Shown here piece after piece: positions 1 through 6,618 of a stretch of 10,776 nt of DNA (positions within the stretch are counted from its first letter, which is position 1; every line of letters starts with the position of its first letter). A model generated the notes under the pieces. The model did not search any database and was not told where the DNA came from. It was given only the letters and a program-made list of their open reading frames with translations. The position numbers and the translations under genes are program-made. Location: the NCBI GenBank assembly GCA_963608705.1, contig CAVDHB010000071.1, positions 1-10,776 on the forward strand, written 5' to 3'. The DNA comes from CAVDHB01 sp963608705 (GTDB taxonomy: Bacteria; Bacteroidota; Bacteroidia; Bacteroidales; Bacteroidaceae).

Positions 1-50
1 TTGAAACTTTATGCAAATATACAACGATTAAATAATATACAATGATTATC
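1..50 (-). repeat. Left copy of a perfect 50-bp terminal inverted repeat
   Basis: Bases 1-50 are the exact reverse complement of 10723-10772, and the match stops abruptly at base 51. The repeat is AT-rich and holds two direct TTGTATATT units (read on the minus strand). The left limit is unknown because the window starts here, so the repeat may continue outside. It could be the end of a dispersed element (for example an IS) present in opposite orientations on both sides, or a pair of recombination sites. No target duplication can be checked from this window. Confidence 0.95.
14..42 (-). promoter_or_regulatory. Bacteroidetes-type promoter in the left repeat, pointing out of the window
   Basis: On the minus strand TTG (40-42) is followed after 18 bases by TATATTTG (14-21), a perfect match to the Bacteroidetes -7 consensus TAnnTTTG. 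The spacing is one base short of the usual 19-21. Transcription would start within a few bases of position 7 and leave the window, so the target gene is not visible. Confidence 0.5.
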
Positions 51-89
51 CGCAGACATACCACTCTTCTGTCCGGCATATTTGCACAA

Positions 90-236
90 GTAGAGACGCG
101 ATTCATCGCGTCTCTACATCCATCAGTGATGAATTCTGTGATTGGTAAGATGTTAAGACTCCAAGAAAAGTGGAGACGCGATTCATCGCGTCTCTACCTA
201 ACAGTGTTGATTGGTGGTACAATTGCGGAAATCATT
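90..236. repeat. Paired-palindrome intergenic repeat, left copy
   Basis: Two 28-nt palindromes sit at 90-117 and 170-197. The first has 13-nt arms (GTAGAGACGCGAT and its complement) around a 2-nt centre TC. The second is the same with one G-T wobble in the arm. The 52-nt spacer and about 40 nt after the second palindrome also match the copy at 4315-4452, in the same orientation. The form resembles REP/BIME-type intergenic repeats, which in many bacteria are mobilised by RAYT (TnpA-REP) transposases; no such transposase is in the window. There is no T-tract, so it is not an evident terminator. Confidence 0.85.
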
Positions 237-312
237 AAACAGGATATGGGGCTGAAATTATAGAATATGCTTAAAAATCCACTTGCAAAGTGAATAAAAT
301 CATTAGATGATA

Positions 313-342
313 TGGGATTATCGCAGAAAATCCCTACTTTTG
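313..342 (+). promoter_or_regulatory. Candidate promoter of the accessory operon
   Basis: TACTTTTG at 335-342 matches the -7 consensus TAnnTTTG exactly. The -33 position (313-315) is TGG, a weak match, with a 19-nt spacer. The same TGG-N19-TAnnTTTG layout, including GAAAATCC just before the -7 box, occurs upstream of the oxidoreductase at 9165-9194. A transcript from here would carry a leader of about 255 nt containing the nested inverted repeats before the lipoprotein gene at 607. Confidence 0.45.
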
Positions 343-383
343 TAATCGGATTGAGGCGACTCTTTCCAAGACATATAAATAAT

Positions 384-559
384 AAAGAAGCGTTGTGCTT
401 TTCTTGCGAGTGTAAAGCCTGAGAAACTTAACAATCGTATGACAAGAAGGCATAGTGGTTCTCACGCTATAGCGTGGGCTGCTATTACCATATCGTCATA
501 CACAGGTTTTCTCAGGGCCTACACTCGAAGACGTGGCATTGCAGTTCCACGCTTCGTGG
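384..559 (+). other. Nested inverted repeats: candidate structured RNA leader or small non-autonomous element
   Basis: Paired arms are nested around one centre. CGAGTGTA (407-414) pairs with TACACTCG (520-527); CCTGAGAAA (418-426) with TTTCTCAGG (508-516); GTATGAC (437-443) with GTCATAC (495-501). The centre is the perfect 14-nt palindrome CACGCTATAGCGTG (463-476). The outer stem extends by CTT/AAG (403-405 with 528-530) past one bulged base. A separate hairpin CCACG-CTT-CGTGG follows at 547-559, and its CCACG could alternatively pair with CGTGG at 532-536. A weaker stem AAGAAGC/GCTTTTCTT lies at 385-405. The region lies between a candidate promoter and the first gene of the operon and has no credible reading frame. 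I do not recognise it as a named RNA family. It could be a cis-regulatory leader, a free ncRNA, or a MITE-like insertion. Confidence 0.6.
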
Positions 560-594
560 TTTAATAAAAATCCTTGTGGGAGCTGAAGGAAAAT

Positions 595-600
595 GGAGGA
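595..600 (+). promoter_or_regulatory. Strong Shine-Dalgarno site before the lipoprotein gene
   Basis: GGAGGA ends 6 nt before the ATG at 607. This fixes the start codon. Such a strong site is notable because the other genes here have A-rich or otherwise non-SD leaders, as is usual in Bacteroidetes. Confidence 0.7.
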
Positions 601-606
601 TAGAAA

Positions 607-1017
607 ATGAACAAATTAATGTCCCTTGCATTATTGTTTCCCCTTTCTGTGATATGCGGATGTACAGACAATGCACCTAAGACAGAGGCAAAAGCACAAC
701 TTGTGCAAACATATACTGTAGAACGGTATAAACTCATTCCAACGCAAAACATGTGGACCTTTATTAAAATTGACACACAAACAGGTCAAATGTGGCAATT
801 ACAGTATAGTGTAGATGAAGATAAGGGACGCTTTGAGTATGACCTTAATCCTAATGCACTTATTGTTAGTGACAAGAAGGTTAATGGTCGTTTTGAACTC
901 TACCCAACTCAAAACATTTATAACTTTATTCTTCTTGACCGGATAGACGGGAAAACATGGCAAGTCCAATGGTCATTTGATAAAGAAAATCGTGCCGTTA
1001 TTCCTATTAAAAAATAA
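607..1017 (+). CDS. Small lipoprotein with a tandem TQN/WQ repeat, function unknown
   Basis: The protein has 136 residues. Residues 1-18 form a lipoprotein signal peptide (charged start, hydrophobic core, then V-I-C-G before Cys19), so it is probably exported and lipidated at Cys19. The mature part holds two copies of a unit of about 45 residues: one starts near RYKLIPTQN, the other near RFELYPTQN. Each runs PTQN-[MI]-[WY]-x-F-I, then a Gly and W-Q-[LV]-Q-[YW]-S, followed by an acidic stretch (DED or DKEN). This aromatic/Gln-rich pattern recalls small Bacteroides proteins of unknown function; I know no assigned role. The start is set by the GGAGGA at 595. It is the first gene of the operon, 37 nt ahead of the next. 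Base composition is AT-rich compared with groEL. Confidence 0.8.
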   Translation: MNKLMSLALLFPLSVICGCTDNAPKTEAKAQLVQTYTVERYKLIPTQNMWTFIKIDTQTGQMWQLQYSVDEDKGRFEYDLNPNALIVSDKKVNGRFELYPTQNIYNFILLDRIDGKTWQVQWSFDKENRAVIPIKK

Positions 1018-1054
1018 AATATAGTTTGGCAATCAATCTAATAAGGTTTGAATT

Positions 1055-1645
1055 ATGAATAAATTTTTCTTTTCGCTGTTTCTCGCACTTACAGTATTTG
1101 CAACAGCATTTGCTCAAGAAGAATCAGAACATTTGACATTCAAAGGCGTACCAATTGACGGAACATTGAACGAGTATGTGGCAAAAATGAAGCAAGCAGA
1201 CTTTACTTACATTGGCACACAAGATGGCACAGCTATTTTACAAGGAGATTTTGCCGGATTCAAGGGCTGTACAATAGGTGTATCAACCCTTAAAGCAACT
1301 AATAAGGTGAATACAATCGGGGTTATGTTCCCAGAACAAGACAATTGGGCCTCACTTGAAAGTAATTATACATATTTGAAGTCCATGCTCACAGAAAAGT
1401 ATGGTAAACCTTCTGATTGCGTAGAGACTTTCCAAGGATATATTTCACGTTACCAAACAGACAATGATAAATTGCATAAAGTTAAAAGGGATGAATATAC
1501 ATGGTATACGACTTATAATACTCCAAAAGGTAAAATTCTATTATCAATAGAGCATCAAGGATTCGAAAGATGCAATGTCTTTATTTCCTATTTTGACAAA
1601 ATAAATACAAATGCTGTAAGGAAACAGGCAATAGACGACCTATAA
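1055..1645 (+). CDS. Secreted protein of unknown function
   Basis: The protein has 196 residues. Residues 1-20 are a clear Sec signal peptide ending A-F-A before Gln21, with no lipobox, so the mature protein is likely periplasmic or exported. The mature part opens with a segment around FKGVPIDGTLNEYV, then has GDFAGFKGCTIGV, a central FPEQDNW, and LKSMLTEKYGKP. It reads as a compact alpha/beta domain with Cys residues in GCTIGV, SDCVET and ERCNVF. It resembles Bacteroides exported hypothetical proteins beginning with a 'G-[VI]-P-[IL]-D-G-T-L' segment, which I remember only as uncharacterised. The gene lies 37 nt after the lipoprotein gene and ends 7 nt before the helicase gene, so the three are probably co-transcribed. 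Confidence 0.75.
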   Translation: MNKFFFSLFLALTVFATAFAQEESEHLTFKGVPIDGTLNEYVAKMKQADFTYIGTQDGTAILQGDFAGFKGCTIGVSTLKATNKVNTIGVMFPEQDNWASLESNYTYLKSMLTEKYGKPSDCVETFQGYISRYQTDNDKLHKVKRDEYTWYTTYNTPKGKILLSIEHQGFERCNVFISYFDKINTNAVRKQAIDDL

Positions 1646-1652
1646 TTGAATT

Positions 1653-4277
1653 ATGCCTTTATTTCTTATTTTAGGATTAAGTGTCGCTGCTGTGATAAGT
1701 ATTGTCATAGTAGCGATACGGTCATCAATAAAGAAGAAGTCGAATGAACTATCGGAACGAATTGCAACGATTACCCCCTTTGAGGAAATACAAAAAAGCA
1801 GGGAAAAGGTATTAAGGCAAGATAATGAAAACTTTTTCGTTGATATCGAAACTGATTTACGACACAGTTTTAATGAGCATATAATATCTTTTTCGGAAGA
1901 AGAACAATTTACGAAATATTATACCAAGCTCTTTCATGAAGTTCATTCCTTTAATAAAAGCCTTGAGGCTTTTCATATCGAACCGACCGAGATTATCACG
2001 AATTTTATCTATGATTTCGGCAATATACATTCCTTAGTCAAGAGACATAATGAGCAAGTAATTCAAAACCTGCTTGACAAGCACAAGGAGTTTTTTGACC
2101 ACTGTCTGAAATATCCATTGGACAAGCAGCAAAGGCGTTCCATCGTGTCGGAAGAAGATAATTGCTTAGTCGTCAGTAGCGCAGGAAGTGGCAAGACTTC
2201 TTCCATCGTGGGGAAAGTAAAGTATTTGATTGAAATCAAACACATCAATCCTCAAAATATACTCCTTATCAGCTACACGCACAAAGCAGCAGCCGAGTTG
2301 ACTGAAAGAATGGGTATTCCGGGGTTGAGAGGATATACATTTCACAAGTTAGCTCTTGACATCATCGGGCAAGCAACGGGGCAGAAACCGTCTATATGCG
2401 ACAATACAGATGCCCTTTTTGTGAAAATATACCATGAGTTATTGGCTGATGAAGAGTTTAAGAAGAGTGTAGTCGAGTACTTTGTCGATTATCCAGCCCA
2501 AGAAACGAATTGGGAACAGCGGAAAAATGAAAGGAGGCAGCAGCTTTCCGAACAAAAGGATACACGTCTGAAGGCTTTGTTTCCAGATATGGACGGAAAA
2601 AGTGTCTATGTACGTAGCGAACAAGAGCTGAAAATCTGTTTTGCGCTGTCTTCTTTGGGTGTAAAATTCAGATATGAAGAGCCTTATGAGCATCCATTGG
2701 CAGATGAAATGCACTCACAATACAAGCCTGATTTTTCTATCTATTTTGAACAAAACGGAAAGACGATACGTATTTATCTGGAACATTTCGGTGTAGACGA
2801 ACATGGGCTTGTTCCAATATGGTTTGCCAATGATGAAGGTATCACGTACGAAGAAGCCAACAAAAAATATAACGATGGAATTACTTGGAAGAAAGCTGCT
2901 CATGAAAAGTTTGGGACAACGCTGATAACTACATCGAGTGCTGATTTTCATTACTTCTCTGACATTTGTGGTAAGCTGAAAACGCTGTTGGAGAAAGAGG
3001 GAGTTACTGTCCATATAAAGACGAATGAAGAATTGTATAATATGGTTCTTCCTCATGGTAGTAAACAGGAAAAGGCTTTCATCAGGCTTGTAGTGACATT
3101 TGCCACATTAGTGAAATCAAGTTGCAAGTCCATTAACGAAGTCTTGCAACAAACGAATACGGCTAAAGACAAGCGTAGTACGTTCATCATCCGCAATATT
3201 TTCCAACCTGTTTATGAACGATATGCAGCGCATTTGAACGACAGCCGACAAATAGACTTTACAGATGCCATCTTGAAGGCTACAGAAATTTGTCGCTCCG
3301 CTCACCCGAGGAAGTATGATTACATCATTGTTGATGAATTTCAAGACATATCGGTTGACCGTTACCATTTCTTAGAATCACTTAGAGGAAGCAATCCACC
3401 CGCAAAACTGTATTGTGTTGGGGACGATTGGCAGTCAATCTATCGTTTTTCAGGAAGCGACATGGCTCTGTTCAATCAATTCCCCGACTATTTTGGACAT
3501 ACGGAAATAAACAAAATTGAAACGACATACCGCTTTGGGGAGCCGTTGGTAAGCCTGTCTTCAAGATTCATCCAACGCAACAAAGCCCAAATAGAAAAAA
3601 ACATACATCCTTTTAACCTGCAAGCCAAGACCGACTTACTGTTTTATGCATACGAAAGGAGGGAATATTGTGCTACAATCGGACAGTTGGTAGCTTCAAT
3701 ACCATTGGATAAATCGATATTTCTGTTGGGGCGGTATTCATTCGACGACTATTATCTGTCTTTCGCCTACAAGTCTGTAAAGCAGGGGAATAAATTCTTT
3801 TATCTGATAGGGGATAGGAAAATAGAGTTTCTGACCGTCCATAAATCAAAAGGACTTGAAGCAGACTATGTCATAATCTTGCAATGCAACAAAGACACTT
3901 ATGGCTTTCCGTCACTCGTTAGTGATGACCCTGTACTGAATTATGTGCTGACTAAGAGCGACCAATATCCGTATGGAGAAGAGCGAAGGCTGTTTTATGT
4001 AGCCATCACCAGAGCCAAAATCAAGACATTGGTACTCTATGACAAACGTTTCCCGTCCGTTTTTGTCGAAGAGTTCCTGCATCCCGAAAAAGTTACAGAA
4101 GGAAGTTATGCCAAACACCCTAATGCAAATAAGAGATGGACACGCGGCGCAGACAACTTCTTGTTGACCCTTTACAATGAGGGCAAAAGCATAAAGTATA
4201 TAGCTGAAAAGATGGGAAGAAGTCAAACATCAATAGTTATGCGTTTAGGCAAATTAGGTGTGGAAAATAAAAAGTAG
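1653..4277 (+). CDS. Membrane-anchored helicase IV (HelD/UvrD-like SF1) with nuclease-like insert and C-terminal HTH
   Basis: The protein has 874 residues. Residues 3-23 form one hydrophobic segment followed by RSSIKKK, predicting an N-terminal anchor with the rest in the cytoplasm. Helicase motifs: Q-motif-like LDKQQRRSI near 155; Walker A AGSGKT with Lys181; YTHKAAAELTERM (Ia); Walker B IIVDEFQD with Asp561-Glu562; VGDDWQSIYRFSG (III); ETTYRFGEPL (IV); LTVHKSKGLEADYVI (V); RRLFYVAITRAK with Arg787 (VI). The GDDWQ-IYRFSG, TYRF and VDEFQDIS blocks match E. coli helicase IV closely. Residues about 320-385 hold an insert with a PD-(D/E)XK-like layout: Glu325, PDF with Asp360, and LEHFG with Glu377; the Lys of E-x-K is not present in its usual place. 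The last about 48 residues (SIKYIAEKMGRSQ...IVMRLGKLG) look like a small helix-turn-helix. ATP-dependent 3'-5' DNA unwinding is the known family activity; cleavage and membrane location are inferences. The start is 7 nt after the preceding stop, suggesting translational coupling. Confidence 0.88.
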   Translation: MPLFLILGLSVAAVISIVIVAIRSSIKKKSNELSERIATITPFEEIQKSREKVLRQDNENFFVDIETDLRHSFNEHIISFSEEEQFTKYYTKLFHEVHSFNKSLEAFHIEPTEIITNFIYDFGNIHSLVKRHNEQVIQNLLDKHKEFFDHCLKYPLDKQQRRSIVSEEDNCLVVSSAGSGKTSSIVGKVKYLIEIKHINPQNILLISYTHKAAAELTERMGIPGLRGYTFHKLALDIIGQATGQKPSICDNTDALFVKIYHELLADEEFKKSVVEYFVDYPAQETNWEQRKNERRQQLSEQKDTRLKALFPDMDGKSVYVRSEQELKICFALSSLGVKFRYEEPYEHPLADEMHSQYKPDFSIYFEQNGKTIRIYLEHFGVDEHGLVPIWFANDEGITYEEANKKYNDGITWKKAAHEKFGTTLITTSSADFHYFSDICGKLKTLLEKEGVTVHIKTNEELYNMVLPHGSKQEKAFIRLVVTFATLVKSSCKSINEVLQQTNTAKDKRSTFIIRNIFQPVYERYAAHLNDSRQIDFTDAILKATEICRSAHPRKYDYIIVDEFQDISVDRYHFLESLRGSNPPAKLYCVGDDWQSIYRFSGSDMALFNQFPDYFGHTEINKIETTYRFGEPLVSLSSRFIQRNKAQIEKNIHPFNLQAKTDLLFYAYERREYCATIGQLVASIPLDKSIFLLGRYSFDDYYLSFAYKSVKQGNKFFYLIGDRKIEFLTVHKSKGLEADYVIILQCNKDTYGFPSLVSDDPVLNYVLTKSDQYPYGEERRLFYVAITRAKIKTLVLYDKRFPSVFVEEFLHPEKVTEGSYAKHPNANKRWTRGADNFLLTLYNEGKSIKYIAEKMGRSQTSIVMRLGKLGVENKK

Positions 4278-4314
4278 CTATTGGGGTATTACCTTTACCT
4301 CATAGATTCAATCA

Positions 4315-4452
4315 GTAGAGACGCGATTCATCGCGTCTCCACATTCATCAGCGATGGACTGTGATTAGTAAGGTATTAAAACACTATGAAAAGCGGAGAC
4401 GCAATGAATCGCGTCTCTACCTAAATTGGTGGTACGATGGCGGGTAATCATT
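4315..4452. repeat. Paired-palindrome intergenic repeat, right copy
   Basis: Palindromes lie at 4315-4342 and 4393-4420, separated by 50 nt. The first differs from the copy at 90 by one arm base. The second is more diverged, has lost some pairing in its left arm, and has the centre GA instead of TC. The spacer and the trailing TTGGTGGTAC...AATCATT segment align in direct orientation with 118-236. The unit lies between the stops of the convergent helicase and groEL genes. No T-tract follows, so its role as a terminator for the helicase operon is uncertain. Confidence 0.85.
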
Positions 4453-4464
4453 TCTGAAAAGTAT

Positions 4465-4497
4465 AAAAAAAGGCGACTCGCCATGAGACGAGTCGCC
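4465..4497 (-). terminator. Rho-independent terminator of groES-groEL
   Basis: On the minus strand a perfect 9-bp GC-rich stem (GGCGACTCG at 4472-4480 with CGAGTCGCC at 4489-4497) with an 8-nt loop is followed directly by seven T residues (4465-4471). It begins 28 nt after the groEL stop codon. On the + strand no T-run follows the stem, so it appears one-directional. Confidence 0.93.
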
Positions 4498-4525
4498 CTC
4501 TGTATAATAGGAATGTGTATTCAAA

Positions 4526-6160
4526 TTACATCATGCCTCCCATGCCCGGATTCATCGGCATAGCGGGAGCTGCGGCTTTTTCTTCTTTCTTGTCGCAGAT
4601 GACACATTCAGTGGTCAGGAACAAGCCAGCGATAGAAGCGGCGTTCTCCAATGCCACGCGGGAAACCTTGGCGGGGTCTACCACACCAGCGGCGTGCAAG
4701 TCCTCGTATTTGTCATCACGGGCGTTGTAGCCTACATTGCCTTCGCACTCGCGTACTTTCTGTACGATAACGGCGCCTTCTTTGCCTGCGTTGAACGCAA
4801 TCTGACGCAACGGCTCTTCCAACGCGCGTTCTACAATCTTGATACCTGTGTTCTCGTCAGCGTTTGCGCCCTGTACGTCTTTCAAAGCCACACCTGCGCG
4901 GATGTACATCAAGCTACCGCCCGGTACGATACCTTCTTCCATAGCCGCACGAGTAGCGCACAAAGCGTCGTCGAAGCGGTCTTTCTTTTCTTTCATCTCC
5001 ACTTCGGAAGCGGCACCTACATAGAGCACTGCCACACCGCCAGCCAATTTAGCCAGACGTTCCTGCAATTTCTCTTTGTCGTAAGAAGAAGTGGTGTTGG
5101 CGATTTCGTGTTTGATCTGGTCTACACGAGCCTTGATGCCCTCTTTGTCACCTGCACCGTTCACGAGCGTAGTGTTGTCCTTAGTCACTGTGGCTTTCTC
5201 GCAAGAACCGAGTTCTGCCAAAGTGGCTTTGTCCAATGTCAGACCTTTCTCCTCGCTGATAACGGTAGCGCCTGTCAATACAGCGATGTCTTCCAACATG
5301 GCTTTACGACGGTCGCCGAAGCCCGGAGCTTTCACTGCGCAGATTTTCAAGCTGCCACGCAGACGGTTCACTACCAAGGTGGTCAACGCCTCGGAATCCA
5401 CGTCTTCTGCGATAACCAAGAGAGGACGTCCGCTCTGAGCGGCCGGTTCGAGGATAGGCAGGAAGTCTTTCAAGTTGGAGATTTTCTTGTCGTACACCAA
5501 GATGTACGGTTTCTCCATCACGCACTCCATCTTGTCGGTGTCAGTCACGAAGTAAGGAGAAAGATAACCACGGTCGAACTGCATACCTTCCACTACGTCG
5601 ATGTGTGTCTCGGCGGTCTTGGATTCCTCGATGGTGATCACACCGTCTTTGGACACTTTACGCATAGCGTCAGCCACCAATTTACCGATAGTCGGATCGT
5701 TGTTGGCGGAGATGGTAGCCACCTGCTCAATCTTGTCGTAGTTGTCGCCTACCTGCTCAGCGTGTGCTTTGATGTAAGCCACCACGGCAGCGACAGCCTT
5801 GTCGATACCACGCTTCAAGTCAGTGGGGTTGGCACCAGCGGTCACGTTCTTCAAACCAGTGGTCACAATAGCCTGAGCCAACACGGAAGCGGTAGTCGTA
5901 CCGTCACCTGCGTCGTCGCCCGTCTTGCTGGCCACGGATTTAACCAACTGTGCGCCGGCGTTCTGGAAAGCGTCTTCCAGTTCGATTTCCTTCGCCACTG
6001 TCACACCGTCCTTCGTGATGTGAGGAGCGCCGAATTTCTTCTCGATAACCACGTTGCGTCCGCAAGGACCCAATGTCACTTTCACTGCGTTTGCCAATGC
6101 GTCCACGCCTTCTTTGAGCTGCTGACGCGCTTCGATATTGTATTTGATTTCTTTTGCCAT
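4526..6160 (-). CDS. groEL: Chaperonin GroEL (Hsp60)
   Basis: This is a full-length 544-residue group I chaperonin, the subunit of the cytosolic double-ring folding machine that works with GroES and ATP. Visible ATPase features are TLGPxGRNV (30-38), Asp51 in ITKDGVTVAKE, Asp86 in AGDGTTTA, Asp398 in FDDALCATRAA and the Gly-Gly at 414-415. The C-terminus has the usual Met/Gly tail (MNPGMGGMM). The start MAKEIKYN is standard. It lies 27 nt behind groES, forming a groESL operon, and ends before the terminator at 4465-4497. Oddities are Cys33 where E. coli has Lys34, Ser416 as the third residue of the normally conserved GGG, and eight Cys residues in all. The first can be judged against E. coli from memory; how common they are in Bacteroidales needs an alignment. 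Confidence 0.98.
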   Translation of the reverse strand: MAKEIKYNIEARQQLKEGVDALANAVKVTLGPCGRNVVIEKKFGAPHITKDGVTVAKEIELEDAFQNAGAQLVKSVASKTGDDAGDGTTTASVLAQAIVTTGLKNVTAGANPTDLKRGIDKAVAAVVAYIKAHAEQVGDNYDKIEQVATISANNDPTIGKLVADAMRKVSKDGVITIEESKTAETHIDVVEGMQFDRGYLSPYFVTDTDKMECVMEKPYILVYDKKISNLKDFLPILEPAAQSGRPLLVIAEDVDSEALTTLVVNRLRGSLKICAVKAPGFGDRRKAMLEDIAVLTGATVISEEKGLTLDKATLAELGSCEKATVTKDNTTLVNGAGDKEGIKARVDQIKHEIANTTSSYDKEKLQERLAKLAGGVAVLYVGAASEVEMKEKKDRFDDALCATRAAMEEGIVPGGSLMYIRAGVALKDVQGANADENTGIKIVERALEEPLRQIAFNAGKEGAVIVQKVRECEGNVGYNARDDKYEDLHAAGVVDPAKVSRVALENAASIAGLFLTTECVICDKKEEKAAAPAMPMNPGMGGMM

Positions 6161-6187
6161 GATAGTAATGTTTTTTAGGATTTAGAA

Positions 6188-6460
6188 TTAACCGATAACA
6201 GCCAATACATCGTTCTGATGCATCACGAGATACTTCGTGCCTTCGTATTCGAGTTCAGTTCCGGCGTATTTGCCATACAATACGTTGTCGCCTTCTTTCA
6301 AGACCATTTCTTCGTCTTTCGTGCCTTGTCCCACGGCCATCACTTTGCCCTGCAACGGTTTTTCTTTCGCTGTGTCAGGAATGATGATTCCGCCTACGGT
6401 CTTCTCCTCTGCGGGAGAAGGAAGGATTACAACTCTGTCTCCTAATGGTTTGATATTCAT
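6188..6460 (-). CDS. groES: Co-chaperonin GroES (Hsp10)
   Basis: The 90-residue protein is full length. It starts MNIKPLGDRVV, the normal N-terminus; an in-frame extension up to 6541 has no family similarity and is rejected. The mobile loop that docks on GroEL is visible at about residues 18-33 (EEKTVGGIIIPDTAKEKP), followed by the beta-barrel with GKVMAVGQG, GDNVLYGKYAGTE and the final DVLAVIG. It caps the GroEL ring during folding. The gene precedes groEL by 27 nt on the same strand. The leader AAAGATACATATC before the ATG closely resembles that of the S9 peptidase gene (AAAAGACATATC). Confidence 0.98.
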   Translation of the reverse strand: MNIKPLGDRVVILPSPAEEKTVGGIIIPDTAKEKPLQGKVMAVGQGTKDEEMVLKEGDNVLYGKYAGTELEYEGTKYLVMHQNDVLAVIG

Positions 6461-6618
6461 GATATGTATCTTTAAATTGTTTGTTCTGTTTGTTTGGTGG
6501 TCTTTGAAGCCACACCCGTCTCCTTGCACAAAACGTGCCAACGCACGTGGTTATGTCAAGATGGCATAATCCGGGTACGTTGGCACGTGGATGGATGGCA
6601 AAATGACAGCGAGAACTG
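6461..6618 (-). promoter_or_regulatory. groESL upstream region with two competing hairpins
   Basis: This 158-nt spacer separates the peptidase stop from groES, both on the minus strand. In the direction of transcription ACGTGCCAACG (6588-6578) can pair with CGTTGGCACGT (6543-6533), an 11-bp perfect stem with a 34-nt loop. The distal arm can instead join a short hairpin ACGTGC-GTTG-GCACGT (6548-6533). Both end at the same point and run into TTTT (6533-6530). This could end peptidase transcription or regulate entry into groESL. A weak promoter-like pair, TTG (6559-6557) N20 ACGTTTTG (6536-6529), overlaps the hairpin; its -7 box lacks the TA. No CIRCE-type element (TTAGCACTC-N9-GAGTGCTAA) is present. 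Confidence 0.5.

Noticed and set aside
90..197. CRISPR-like repeat-spacer unit
   Set aside because: Only two palindromes with a 52-nt spacer that is itself conserved in the second copy at 4343-4392; no array and no cas genes.
42..263. Open frame of 73 codons in the left intergenic region
   Set aside because: It runs through the terminal repeat and both palindromes, has no ribosome site and no protein-like features.
384..559. Retron msr-msd or group II intron RNA
   Set aside because: No reverse transcriptase or intron-encoded protein is present, and I cannot identify the conserved features of either class.
4694..6178. Long open frame on the + strand opposite groEL (494 codons)
   Set aside because: It is an antisense shadow of the codon-biased groEL gene, with no recognisable protein features.
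6461..6541. N-terminal extension of GroES by 27 residues
   Set aside because: The extension lies in the hairpin-bearing leader, and the internal Met at 6460 gives the standard MNIKPLGDR start.
6461..6618. HrcA/CIRCE heat-shock operator
   Set aside because: The inverted repeat here (ACGTGCCAACG) is unrelated to the CIRCE sequence and its spacer is 34 nt, not 9.
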